21,382 nt of DNA from Paraglomus occultum (lineage: Eukaryota > Glomeromycota > Glomeromycetes > Paraglomerales > Paraglomeraceae). The notes under the pieces were generated by a model, which saw only the letters and a list, made by a program, of their open reading frames with translations, was not told where the DNA came from and did not search any database. The position numbers and the translations under genes are program-made. Positions 10,971 through 20,325 of this stretch are shown piece after piece. The stretch lies in the NCBI GenBank assembly GCA_910592205.1, contig CAJVPJ010000587.1, forward strand, positions 1-21,382. Reading direction: 5' to 3'. How positions within the stretch are numbered: the stretch's first letter is position 1; each line of letters starts with the position of its first letter.

Positions 10971-11270
10971 CAGTGAAACATTTTTACTGTATATTCTCCG
11001 GATATTAATATACTCCGGACCTGTTATTTGTATGACCTAAAAATAGACGATCCTTCTAAATGTTTCTGCTGTTTATATTTGTGTTGTTATCAATATCATA
11101 TCAGTTTTCATACGCGTGGCTTACCGTAATTGTATGACTTTAAAAATAAACACCTCTCCAATTCTTCAGAATGCTTCTACTGTTTTTTATACTACTGTTA
11201 TTAATATCACCACTCATAGATAATTAAAATCAAACGCGTGGCTCATCGGGCAGTGAAATTTTTTTACTGC
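10971..11270. repeat. Diverged internal duplication
   Basis: Three word pairs recur in order with changing spacing: CAGTGAAACATTTTTACTG (10971) and CAGTGAAATTTTTTTACTG (11251); TATGACCTAAAAATAGAC (11031) and TATGACTTTAAAAATAAAC (11133), each followed by a similar CTTCT..TGTT..ATCAATATCA-like stretch; and ACGCGTGGCTTACCG (11112) and ACGCGTGGCTCATCGG (11234). This is an old, indel-rich tandem duplication. The frame at 11273-11497 (+) starts just after it and is not supported as a gene. Confidence 0.6.
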
Positions 11271-11559
11271 TGATGCTGGGAAAAAGCAGGGACACCAACA
11301 CATGCGTCATCCTAAAGATTGGACAGAACGGGCATATTAATGTTTTCCAGGAATTCCCGGATGTCAGACGAGAATTTGAATTAATATTTGATATTATTGT
11401 CCGGAGCAAAGCAAAGGACTATCATTGTTGCGAGGAACTTTTATTCACAACGAGGTGCTCGCTAAAGCCCAGTTTAAACTGTTTATCTTTTACATAATGT
11501 AAATTAAGAGAATAAAAGAGGCGGCGGACTATAGGATGGGGCAACTGTCTTTTTAAATT

Positions 11560-12120
11560 TCAACGCCGATTCTCCGCCACCAGGGACATTTCCACTTTTA
11601 ATGTTTTTTTTTTGTCCACGACAGCTACATCTACAGTTCCAGTGATATTGGAAGACAAGACATCTATTGTCGTGTTAAGGAGGCTAGGTGTTACTGATGC
11701 ATCATAATATTCACAGTCTTCAGGTAGGACAATATTATTTTAAAGCCGCCCTTTGCATGTCCTTTTTTTGTTTCTTGTGTCCACCTGAAAGGTTTCACTT
11801 TGGTTGCCTTGTTCACAGTAAACTCATACTCAATCGCCTTTCTCTCAAGGCCAAGGAAATCTGATAATGGCTGCGTGAAGCTCTTGAGATGAAATTATAG
11901 ATCTCTCATGCTCATGAAGGGCTAAAGGGATGTTAATGTAAGGCTGAAGAAATAATAACGGTGCTTGATATGAGATGGCCATATATACCTTTCTTGACAG
12001 CCGTGTTTATAATCTCTTCCATCTCTGCATAGCTCTGTTTCTGGCCTATGGATGAGTATACAAGTCAACGTTTCAATTAACACATCGCTTTGCTCCATGT
12101 CCCCTCTCACAAACAACCAT
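11560..12120 (-). pseudogene. Frameshifted coding relic of an unidentified protein
   Basis: On the - strand, consecutive pieces in shifting frames look like one eroded protein. MEQSDVLIETLT starts at about 12098. LVYSSIGQKQSYAEMEEIIN onward ends at a stop near 11937. SFTQPLSDFLGLERKAIEYE onward reaches KPFRWTQETKKGHAKGGFK at about 11745. A one-base slip then leads to NIVLPEDCEYYDASVTPSLL, which includes NITGTVDVAVVDKKK and ends at TGA 11562-11560. Composition is balanced and hydrophilic, unlike the other frames. At least three frame changes are needed. The last piece (a beta-rich ITGTVDVAVVDKKK followed by KVEMSLVAE) is faintly reminiscent of a restriction-endonuclease-like core, but the ExK motif is not intact and no family is claimed. 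Confidence 0.45.
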
Positions 12121-12159
12121 TTGCATATTTTGTGAATACAGCACAGAATCATGAACAAA

Positions 12160-13062
12160 ATCCACTCGGGCTATATATGTAACGGTTTCCCAATACAACT
12201 ATGTTACATCTCATACTACTCCGTCTACTCTACCCATGTGCTCTATGTCTCCAGCGCCCGAGTCAAAGTTGTCGTTACTTTGGATTGTTCGGAGTGCTAC
12301 ATGCAGCAATCTCCTTCGAAATACTCCAAACATTCATTCACTCCTTACTCTGCCGCGTTCCTCTTCGTCCGGGAAAAGAGTGGTTAGTTTAGCTTTGGCT
12401 TGATGTTTGCTGCTAAGACTTGCGCGATATGATCTGATCAGTGGCTTAATTAATGACGACGTATATTAGGAAGTTTTTAGATCTTTTCATTGTTCTGACG
12501 CGCAAAAGTTGCTCACATTTAGAGTGAAACAAAAAAAAATTTCGTTGCGCGAACAGAGCTCACAACAATTTTCATCAACAAACGTTACGTTTGAATGGGA
12601 GACCATGTTTTCATCAAGTTGGGACAGATTTACGCAATCACAATAATTGACACATATTTTGTCACCTAGACTTTATTATTTCTTTAAAAAACAGAGTAGA
12701 TATATTTGAAGATTCACTAGAACGATTGCATGGGGGGGGGGGGATACTCGGACCCAAAGTCATTAATGAGTACCCCTACCCTATATTTTGGTCGCTCTGG
12801 TGAAATCTATGTTATACATTATAATTAATGCTATTATAATTATCGTCTTCATTTCATCCGTATTGTTGCAGTCTGCCCCATATACCGACCACGACATAAT
12901 GAGCGGTGGGCAATGTTAGCGCACCTTAAGTAACATATGTACCAAATTCAACCTTAATTAATTATTCACGCTATAGAAAGAATAATAAATTGTGCTCATA
13001 TCACGTGATTAATATTTTTCTCACGGAATGCAGTGAACGCAAAGTTCCTAAACTTCGTGACG
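12160..13062. other. Gene-poor region upstream of the DMAC1-like gene
   Basis: No gene is supported. Overlapping + frames at 12151-12392 lack a domain and use AT/CT-rich codons. The region contains a run of twelve G residues at 12732-12743 and, close to the next gene, a palindromic TCACGTGA. Confidence 0.45.
13001..13008. promoter_or_regulatory. TCACGTGA palindromic E-box upstream of the DMAC1-like gene
   Basis: This perfect 8-bp palindrome containing CACGTG lies 55 bases before the ATG at 13063. CACGTG elements bind bHLH factors (Cbf1-type in fungi), often near genes for respiration or sulfur metabolism. Use as a regulatory site is inferred from position only. Confidence 0.35.
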
Positions 13063-13362
13063 ATGCCAGACAATAAAACCGCACGGAAAGAAAAAGAGTA
13101 TCAAGATTGTACATTATGTAAAGTAATTGGAGCTAGCGTAATATCTGGAGTTGGCATGTACAGTTTGTTTCTAGCAAGGGGCATGAGAAACGTCCCGAGA
13201 ACTGGCGTGCGTAGAACTGTGCTTGGCGTTATGGGGATTGGTGAGTTTCTGCGAGAAATGTGATTAGTAATAAAAGCATCGTTCTCATGTCTGATTGCGA
13301 ATGCCGATACTGTTAATGTTACAGGTTTTCTATCCTTGGGCACGTATCGGGCTTTAATGTAA
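13063..13362 (+). CDS. DMAC1-like small mitochondrial membrane protein (DUF4536 type)
   Basis: Two exons, 13063-13240 and 13325-13362, join G/GT across a GTGAGT...TTACAG intron and give 71 aa. A Lys/Glu-rich N terminus precedes DCTLCKVIGASVISGVGMYS, which holds the CxxC pair and the Gly-rich first membrane segment seen in the distal membrane-arm assembly complex protein 1 (TMEM261) family. A basic loop (about 40-50) and a second hydrophobic segment (about 51-68, ending LSLGTYRALM) follow. Family members are small mitochondrial inner-membrane proteins; the human protein helps assemble the distal membrane arm of complex I. The short length and two-helix hairpin fit. The ATG at 13063 is chosen because the frame upstream has no other Met and this start precedes the conserved core by 15 residues. 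Family call good; exact role in this organism inferred. Confidence 0.82.
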
Positions 13363-14328
13363 GCTGCGAGTGGGTAATCTTGAAGAATGTGAAGCGATAT
13401 CGGAATAACATGTAAGAACATTACCGTAGTTGCGTGCTCGAGACGTTGAATAATGCCATCAATAGTGTAATTGTGCAGAACTTCAAAACTACGATTTATT
13501 TGCTAGATGGTATGTTGGCTACGCTTACTCTATCTCGTTTCTCCTTGTAGAATGTCTCAGAAGGGCTTACAAAAATTTTGATTAAAAAAAAAGCTCAAGC
13601 TGTATACTTTGGACATTTACTTGTACGTTCAGCCCATAAAGTCTGTTACTCGTTTTGTATAAGCCAAACATATATATAATCGCGACAATTATTCCTGGTC
13701 AGATCTCAATTTGCTTTGATACTATTTCTGCGGATAAAAAAAACTTAAAGTAGCCTTCTTCTAAATAGTCCTAGCAAGTTACGAGGCAAGCAGAATACAG
13801 AAATTATAGTAAAGAGATCAGCAGGAGTCTGACTTGCGTTATATGATGATATTGACGTCATTTATGCCAAAATGAAAGTTTGCAGGGAAAAGAGAACAGG
13901 GGAATCACCGATCATTTAGTTCAAAAACATTGATAGAGTTAGCAATGACCCGTCTAAGCTGCTGGATTTGTAAGGATGGCAACTCTTTCCTGTGAACTGT
14001 GAACCGTCACCCTGAAAATGTATGCATGCTTTGCAAGTAAAATCAGCACTCAAAAAACCTCAGATTTACATTCACTGCTAACTTGATACGTTCCCAACTC
14101 CGAAGAAACCACGAGTCACTGTGAAAATCCTAAACAGTACCTACTACGTTACCCTCTTCTGAAATTGACAGTTTTTTAAAGTTGAAAAAAAGGATAGGTA
14201 GGATCGATGTATAAAAATCATATAATAATAATAGTATAACGTTGAGATCATATAATTATAATGCTAAACTGTACACGTGTTAGGCCAATGCAAACAATGC
14301 ATTGACAATATAAAAAACTATATTATAG
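13363..14328. other. Intergenic region, no gene seen
   Basis: No frame on either strand showed both protein-like composition and splice signals. Contains the 3' region of the DMAC1-like gene and AT-rich sequence with short ATAATA runs near 14220-14240. Confidence 0.45.
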
Positions 14329-14592
14329 CAGAAAGACTTATCCCCTTGTATACTAATAGAGTTCGCAAACCTTGTTCCTGGTCATATTCCAGATGCGATG
14401 CTAACAGACGTACTTTTCAATACAGATGGCCGCGAGTCAATCAAAAAACTAGAATTGCGGGCTTGGAAGCAACAGGGTATTAATCGGTTCATCATTAAAG
14501 CAACCGATAGATGTGTGTGTACAAGAAGACATGGACCTCGTGTAACGTGTGTCCAGACATTGTGCAATGCAATATTAATGCTACGAGGATAG
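14329..14592 (+). CDS. Unassigned open segment, possible exon or relic
   Basis: An 88-codon frame (TAG at 14326-14328 to TAG at 14590-14592) has balanced composition, for example IEFANLVPGHIPDAMLTDVL then RESIKKLELRAWKQQG. The left edge ATATTATAG could serve as a splice acceptor. The only early Met is at 14398. The last third is Cys/Arg-rich and less convincing. No domain is recognised. It may be a fragment of a transposon or lineage-specific protein; the antisense frame here is hydrophobic and poorer. Confidence 0.3.
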   Translation, partial: QKDLSPCILIEFANLVPGHIPDAMLTDVLFNTDGRESIKKLELRAWKQQGINRFIIKATDRCVCTRRHGPRVTCVQTLCNAILMLRG

Positions 14593-14952
14593 GGCACCAA
14601 CTTCAAAGAGCAATCCGACAAGAAATAATACATTTCCTTAGTATTACTCGTATGGGTATTACATGAGGCAATTTTTATTAACCTCAAAATACAATCGCAG
14701 AATAAGACGAATATGCTTGATAATCTAATATAACACAAATAAATCATTAATAGTAAAAAAGTAAAGTAAATGATTAATCTATCCGTATTAATATGAGATG
14801 CAGATGACGTTAATGAAACGACTCATCTACATCAAAGATATACTAAAGACGATCTAGAAAATAGAACAATATTGCACGTAAGTAATCCAATTAATGCAAA
14901 ATTAACATTGGTGTTGTAGGTGAGAAGAAAAAAAGTGTTCAAGATTCCATTT

Positions 14953-15709
14953 CTAATTCAATAACTTTTGAATGGACATTTTCTGGCGAATGCGTCTTTG
15001 ATTGCAATGCCAATAATTTCTAATGATTCGGGTAGTACGACCAGGAAAATAAGCCGAAATACGACTCCACTTTGACCCGTATATGTTGTGTAATTCGTCA
15101 ATTTTGCTACGCTCGGTCTCTGTAAGAGGTGAATTGTCGACTGAAAAAAAAATAAATCCTTTTTAAATAACAAAATCCCCCATATCAATAAATATTGACT
15201 AACAAGACACACACACAACCCCTCCTCCCTCTCTCTCCCGTGACTCACTTCCGTTCCGCAGCGTGTTTTGCCATCTATGTATGGTGATAAGCATTATTGG
15301 TTCAACAATGTTAATGTAACCAGAACATATATATTATTATTATATATCCCGGACGGTTTTTTGAAGTAACATTTCGAGAAGTGAAAATTTTCATATATTG
15401 TGTGTAAATTATAGAAATAATCGTACCTCTCTGCACATTGTTTAGCGGTTCTATTGCGAAAGCAGCGTGCTACCTCCGTCCAGACACCGTATTTCTTATA
15501 CAAGCTAAGAAGAAGAGCGTCTTCCTGTGTGCGAATGAACGTCTTTGAAAACAGCAATGTTACATAACGAGAAACATTGAGGAACAATATGATACCTCCG
15601 GTGTCCACCTTTGTCTTTGCCTCATTCTGTTCTTGAAGGTTTGACAGGTTATGGCTGGAGCTTTTATATTGCGAATAACATTCCGGACTTTAATTTCCGG
15701 CCTAAGCTG
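14953..15709 (-). CDS. Two-repeat Myb/SANT DNA-binding protein (5' end unresolved)
   Basis: The - strand exons 15709-15596, 15524-15427, 15274-15249 (26 nt) and 15140-14953 join in phase to 141 codons plus stop, all with GT-AG introns. Repeat 1 starts RWTPEEDALLLSLYKKYGVW, continues through RNRTAKQCAER, and is completed by the micro-exon (WQNTLRNG). Repeat 2 runs from LTETERSKIDELHNIYGSKW through FPGRTTRIIRNYWH, with its first Trp replaced by Leu. Spacing and the W-x(n)-W-x(n)-W helices match Myb/SANT repeats, so nuclear DNA binding is likely. A basic tail (NQRRIRQKM) ends the protein. Exon 15709-15596 begins QLRPEIKVRNVIRNIK after CGCAG and stays open, so the true start is either the Met 10 codons before its end (ATG at 15625) or in exons further upstream, possibly toward 16010; those were not resolved. 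Confidence 0.83.
15249..15274 (-). other. 26-nt micro-exon of the Myb gene
   Basis: This exon lies between ACATAG and GTGAGT. It supplies one base to finish Arg, eight codons and one base of Ile. Without it the first Myb repeat lacks its third Trp and the frame breaks. Confidence 0.8.
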
Positions 15710-15739
15710 CTGCGTAATGAAACACCATTAACATATTTG

Positions 15740-17769
15740 GATAATAAACTCCGGGAACTAAAAAACCCAGGGCTGAACCATTTTTTTCTCGCCCCTCCCT
15801 TTCTGATTACATTTAATTAATATGACCAAGTCTCTCTGAGCGAATATTTGTGTGTGCCGACACTTTTCGTTGGAAAAATGACTATAATAAATGTTCTCTT
15901 TGAACGATGAGATAGTTTTGCTATCTTTAAATCACATCTAAACCTTTTCTGCAATGTCATAATAAAATTCGGTGGTGGCTTTCTTTTTCTGAAAGGTGCA
16001 ACAAAATACGTGTATAACACTTCGCAGTAGAACATTCTATCGAACTTGCAGCAGCCTGCGTTAGCGTGCATGTTTGGGAACTTATAAAACGAAGCTTTTT
16101 TTCAAATCGGGTATAGTGTATAAGTTCAAATAGTAATGATTAGTATATTCCCAGACTATCAAAGTTCGGTATAATTACTGCGGTCCGGGAGAATCACAAT
16201 AATGGTCGGTTGAGAATGGATAATATGTCCCTTTTATTGTGATTTTAAGAAGAAGAAAAAATAAGCTTTTTATTAATAAAGCGTTATCGACAGAAAAGAG
16301 TTATTTAAATAAGCTTGACTAATTTTCTTTTGCCGATGAAATTTGAAAATTAAAAACCACATAAATTGTCATAATTATGAACCAATTTTTACATATGTAG
16401 GATCGAACAATCTAATAACGCTTGCATATCAACAAATAAGTTGTGCTCTAGTCTACGCCCTTCCTCCAATATTATGTCAAACCACCTTGTTAGAAGTATT
16501 CAATAGATTTGATACTACGATGTAACCATATTGCAACTTTCCCAATAATCATCTGTTAACCTTGTTACAAGGCGTCATAGAATGTAACAAATGCAAGATG
16601 TTCCGCTTTCGGACTGCCGATGACAATAAATGTAAAACTGTGATGGCAAAGAGAAAACGCGTCCACGGCAAAAATTAACCGAACTATAAATTACATCGGG
16701 GAAACCGGAGTCTAACTTCACCCGTGTATGTAACATAATTGAATGACATGTTGATATTATTAGTCTGTCATTTGTTATATCATCGTCATTATTATCAGTC
16801 GGGACACGTACCACAATGTATTGTATTGACAATTTATTACGTGAGCGCAGCCCTTGCGACTATTTGATTTGTATTCGCAAAATTTGTCTATTTACATGTA
16901 AAACAATTTAGATAATTACATCTGTTATAGTTTTTTTTCTTCATAGATGCTTCCAATTACAACGCCATCGGTCAAGTTTGTCTTGCTATTGTCGTTATCT
17001 AAATTATTTTGATAAAATAATCCTTGTTGGCTAGAATTCGTTTTCTATCTTTGCGTAATCAATTGTCTTGTTCAAAACCTCACCAACTGCATTTACTATC
17101 AAAAGGTTTAAAAATTGATCAGCAGAGACTTTCAAAGCTGTGTTGTTTTGCATTCTTGATAAAGATGTTATTTCCATACAGCTTTGTTGAAAAGATTTTT
17201 TATAGTGGCATCTTTTGGATAGAGTAAACAACGATCAAGTACTATAAAAAACAGAATGACAAAATTGATACAAACACATCATAGATCTCTTATATAGGCA
17301 GTACCTCAACAATTCACTATGAAATTTTACATTCTATGGTGAGACAACACCTCCTCCCTACTAGTACGTACATGGTAATTGAAGAAGATAAAGTGTATGC
17401 ATTTATGTGGCTTGCCTGAAATAATGATGGTTGGAGACGTTTTGCAAGGAAAACGAGCAGGTCATAGAAAGCAGCTCTACATGAGAACATAAATATAAAC
17501 GGCATCAATTAGACAAATCATTAACGTAATCCTATTACTATGCATATATTATTATAATATGTCAATACTAGCTTTAGCATTTTAGACAATAAAGTTCTAA
17601 AAAAATTTTTTTTTAAAAAAAAACAAAAGTCAGGGCTGCGTGTGATTGTGGCATAGGACAGTCAGTGGACCAGACCTTGCCATGCCCTTAGAGAGGAAAA
17701 GCATGGTGTGTGCATTCATAGTCTTGGTGTACTCTGATTTAGGCTATGACGAGCTATTACTATGGGGGA
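15740..17769. other. Long region without a resolved gene
   Basis: The part up to about 16080 may contain 5' exons of the Myb gene: on the - strand a TTTCAG acceptor opens a Lys/Thr-rich stretch ending FYYDIAEK before GTTTAG, and another frame reads FSNEKCRHTQIFAQRDLVIL, but they do not join cleanly. At 17231-17031 (-) there is a 66-codon frame (NNTALKVSADQFLNLLIVNA within it) with no start context or domain. The rest is AT-rich, including an A/T homopolymer palindrome around 17600-17625. Confidence 0.35.
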
Positions 17770-18909
17770 CTACTCTGTATGATGTTTTAAAGCTTCTGAA
17801 TTTTTAAATACAATAGCATTTTTATATATCGGGTTAGTGATCTTGGCTGATTTCTGTGACTGTCGGGCAAGTAAATGGTTCCCCTAGAAAAGATGCAAGT
17901 ATACATATGTATACGTTTTCTTAATACCACCAATAAGAATTTACCTTGGGTTTGTTTTGTTCGAAGATAAAATTTGATACTCTTTCATTTGCCTTTTCAC
18001 AATTATCGTAGCTATTACGAACATTCTCTCCATGAAACTGTACTGGAGTGTGAAGACCTTCTTTGTCTGTCACAAACTTCGTTTCAATCCATGATTTTTT
18101 AGAAACATTAATAAATATAATAAAATGAGATGCACACAAACTCTACCCACTTTCATACGATCACGAATAATTTCTCTCCAATACAAGCGGTTACTCTCAG
18201 AATTAACCTCGAAATTAAGCAATAATGGCAACGTTAGAATCAAATATCATTGGAAAAAGGATAAACATATCAACCATAATATGAAAAGACTCGCAACCAA
18301 CGACGACTAGGTAGTCACCTAATGCTCCTAAATCAGGTAGTCACCTGTTTGTAGTGTCATCATTGATCACTCGAGATAATGATAACTAGGTAGTCACCTA
18401 ATGCTCCTAAATCAGGTAGTCACCTGTTTGGAGTGTTATCATTACCCCTCGAAAAAACACCGGAAAAACATTCTTGGGCGTTAACCATAATATTTATATT
18501 TTATTTATTTTTTTTGGGGAATTAATTGATGGTGAAAAAAGGTGAATCTACGAAGTAAAAATCGCCTTTAATTATCAACCAATAACTTATGTTACTATCA
18601 CAATATACCTTCAGATCAATCTTCTCGTTTCGTTCTTGGACTGCCCATATAAACCTCCTCGTCCACGTTCCATCAAAAGCATGCCAGTCGTCATGGAATG
18701 GAGGGGTTTTAAGAATTTTATCACGATAAAGCAACAGAAACTGGGAAAGGGACCACTCTTCCGGTTTGTGACTATCTAAGTATTCAAGAAGCTCTGCAAG
18801 TCAAAGTAGAAGAAATATAAAATTAATAACGCAGGATAAAAGTGTCATTTACGCGTTCAAAAAAATATTGCCTTCGTGTCCTTGATAATAATTTATTGAC
18901 TTGTGACAT
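17770..18909 (-). CDS. Unidentified four-exon gene, 183 aa
   Basis: Exons on the - strand: 18909-18853, 18791-18609, 18142-17945, 17883-17770. All three introns are phase 0 with donors GTAAAT, GTATAT and GTAAAT; the fourth exon follows a good TTTTCTAG acceptor. The protein begins MSQVNKLLSRTRRQYFFERL, continues with WSLSQFLLLYRDKILKTPPF and the box DDWHAFDGTWTRRFIWAVQE, then a polar exon with ETKFVTDKEGLHTPVQFHGE, and ends in a basic tail (HLLARQSQKSAKITNPIYKN) at TAG 17772-17770. No signal peptide, and no known domain recognised. Uncertainties: exon 2 needs the second AG of CAGAG; the first 16 residues of exon 3 are hydrophobic and its acceptor (GGGTAG) is weak. A related exon at 10005-9846 shows it belongs to a family present more than once in this genome. 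Confidence 0.6.
18303..18460. repeat. 79-bp tandem duplication containing four AGGTAGTCACCT palindromes
   Basis: Two units with period exactly 79 lie inside the second intron of the unidentified gene. AGGTAGTCACCT occurs at 18309-18320, 18335-18346, 18388-18399 and 18414-18425. Each has AGGT/ACCT arms around AGTC and can form a short hairpin. The first 50 bases of the units are nearly identical, and the last 25 have diverged (GTAGTGTCATCATTG versus GGAGTGTTATCATTA). Confidence 0.92.
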
Positions 18910-19054
18910 GATGGGGAGGGTGGGTCGATCTATTTATTTAAAATTTTTACGTTTATCACGTGCCAGAGGTAGCACGCGAATCCTCGGCCATTTGCGCTTT
19001 TGACTTTCCCGCCTATTAGTTAATACACCAAGGAATTTATTTTTCTCTGCTTAA
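18910..19054. promoter_or_regulatory. Divergent promoter region with E-box and E2F-like site
   Basis: About 145 bases separate the ATG of the unidentified gene (-) from the first open coding of the oxygenase relic (+). It contains CACGTG at about 18958-18963, ACGCG near 18973, TTTGCGC near 18991 and TTTCCCGCC at 19005-19013, the last matching the consensus for E2F/MBF-type cell-cycle factors. Whether any site is used is unknown. Confidence 0.35.
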
Positions 19055-20325
19055 ATCGTCGTATCTGTCAACAAGCGAAAAGAAGCTGTCACGTCGGAGG
19101 AGGTATTACCCGGAAAAAAGAAACTGTCCCGCCAGGCTCGTTATAATAAGAAACGTAAACTCGAAAAAGAACAAATTTTATTATTTCCAGTGGAACCTAA
19201 CATACCCATACCGACATCAATAAACGACAACGTTTTTGATCCAAACCGGGTGTATATTACTTCTAGCTACTTTATGACGCCTCCGGCAATTCTCTTTACA
19301 TATTATGTGCGCTAGGTTGCTTTTGTGTGACAGATTGGTCGCCTGAGTTATTTGTACGGGTATATTATGCGACGATAGGCACATGATTCATTCAGTACGC
19401 AAAAATATGTGACCCGGCCATAAAATAGCTTTGTTCTATGAGAAAAATATTCATATATATATTTCATGCGCAATGTGGAGTTGAAGACTTGTATTCTAAT
19501 ATCTTTTGGTAATATTCCTAGCATCGAACTCAGAGTGTCACCCAAGGGCTATCCACGTATGATAAAATAAATTATTTGGAAAATGAATGAAAAAGTGTAC
19601 CTATTCTCATCAGATTGTTTCGGCATGAGATTTTTACAAGAGTTTTAAAAACTGAGACCCTTAGTAGAGAAGCGAAGGCTACTAAAAATGACGTATATAA
19701 TTCATTTGAGATTCCTTCTAAATTCTTCGTATGGGTAAATAGAATTATTATCGATGGTATCTCACTAGAATTAGGTAAAATCTTATGGGTTTTATTCGGG
19801 GTTTGGCTAGGCTTTAAAGGGGAATCAAAAGAAGAGAAGTAAGACAACATCTCCAGTTAGGATGGCAAAATTTATAATATATATTGGATTTTCAAAGAAA
19901 AATAAATTTACGGCTATGAATATTACGACAAATATTTTTATCACATATTACGGAAAAAGAAAAGATTCGAATAATTATATCAGTACGTAAATGGTGATCC
20001 CTTGGAGAAATAACTGAATTAAATTCAGGATGTATTGTTAATGTTAATAGTCAGACCTTGCTTCACCTAGGATTAATAGATAATTTTGATGCTGCAATGG
20101 ATGCAATGAATCATTATAGTTTTCATACATTAGAGCACCAATCACATAGAAGCGAAAGTTTTTGAAAAATTTTATTGAGCATTTTGGTATATTTACTTTG
20201 AACAATCTATTTCTCTATACTAGTTCTAATACTGCAAGTAATCACAATTCCGATTATCAAAAGTGTGTCGATAAATTGCTCTACAACCTCTACCCATTAT
20301 CCAATTCTATTAATTAATTTCTTAA

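Noticed and set aside
12151-12392. Two overlapping + frames of 63-78 codons
   Set aside because: Tyr/Ser/Cys-rich, no domain, no splice signals, adjacent to an antisense relic.
13101-13421. 106-codon - frame antisense to the DMAC1-like gene
   Set aside because: Mirror of a well-supported spliced gene on the other strand.
17031-17231. 66-codon - frame with NNTALKVSADQFLNLLIVNA
   Set aside because: No clean splice links to neighbouring exons; the only alternative continuation needs an intron of about 40-50 nt. Left unassigned.
18303-18460. Repeats considered as a CRISPR array
   Set aside because: Only two units, spacers not unique, within a eukaryotic intron.
19572-19850. 92-codon - frame, overlapping a 75-codon + frame at 19615-19842
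   Set aside because: Neither shows a recognisable domain. The + frame may be a decayed middle part of the oxygenase gene; the - frame is treated as its shadow.
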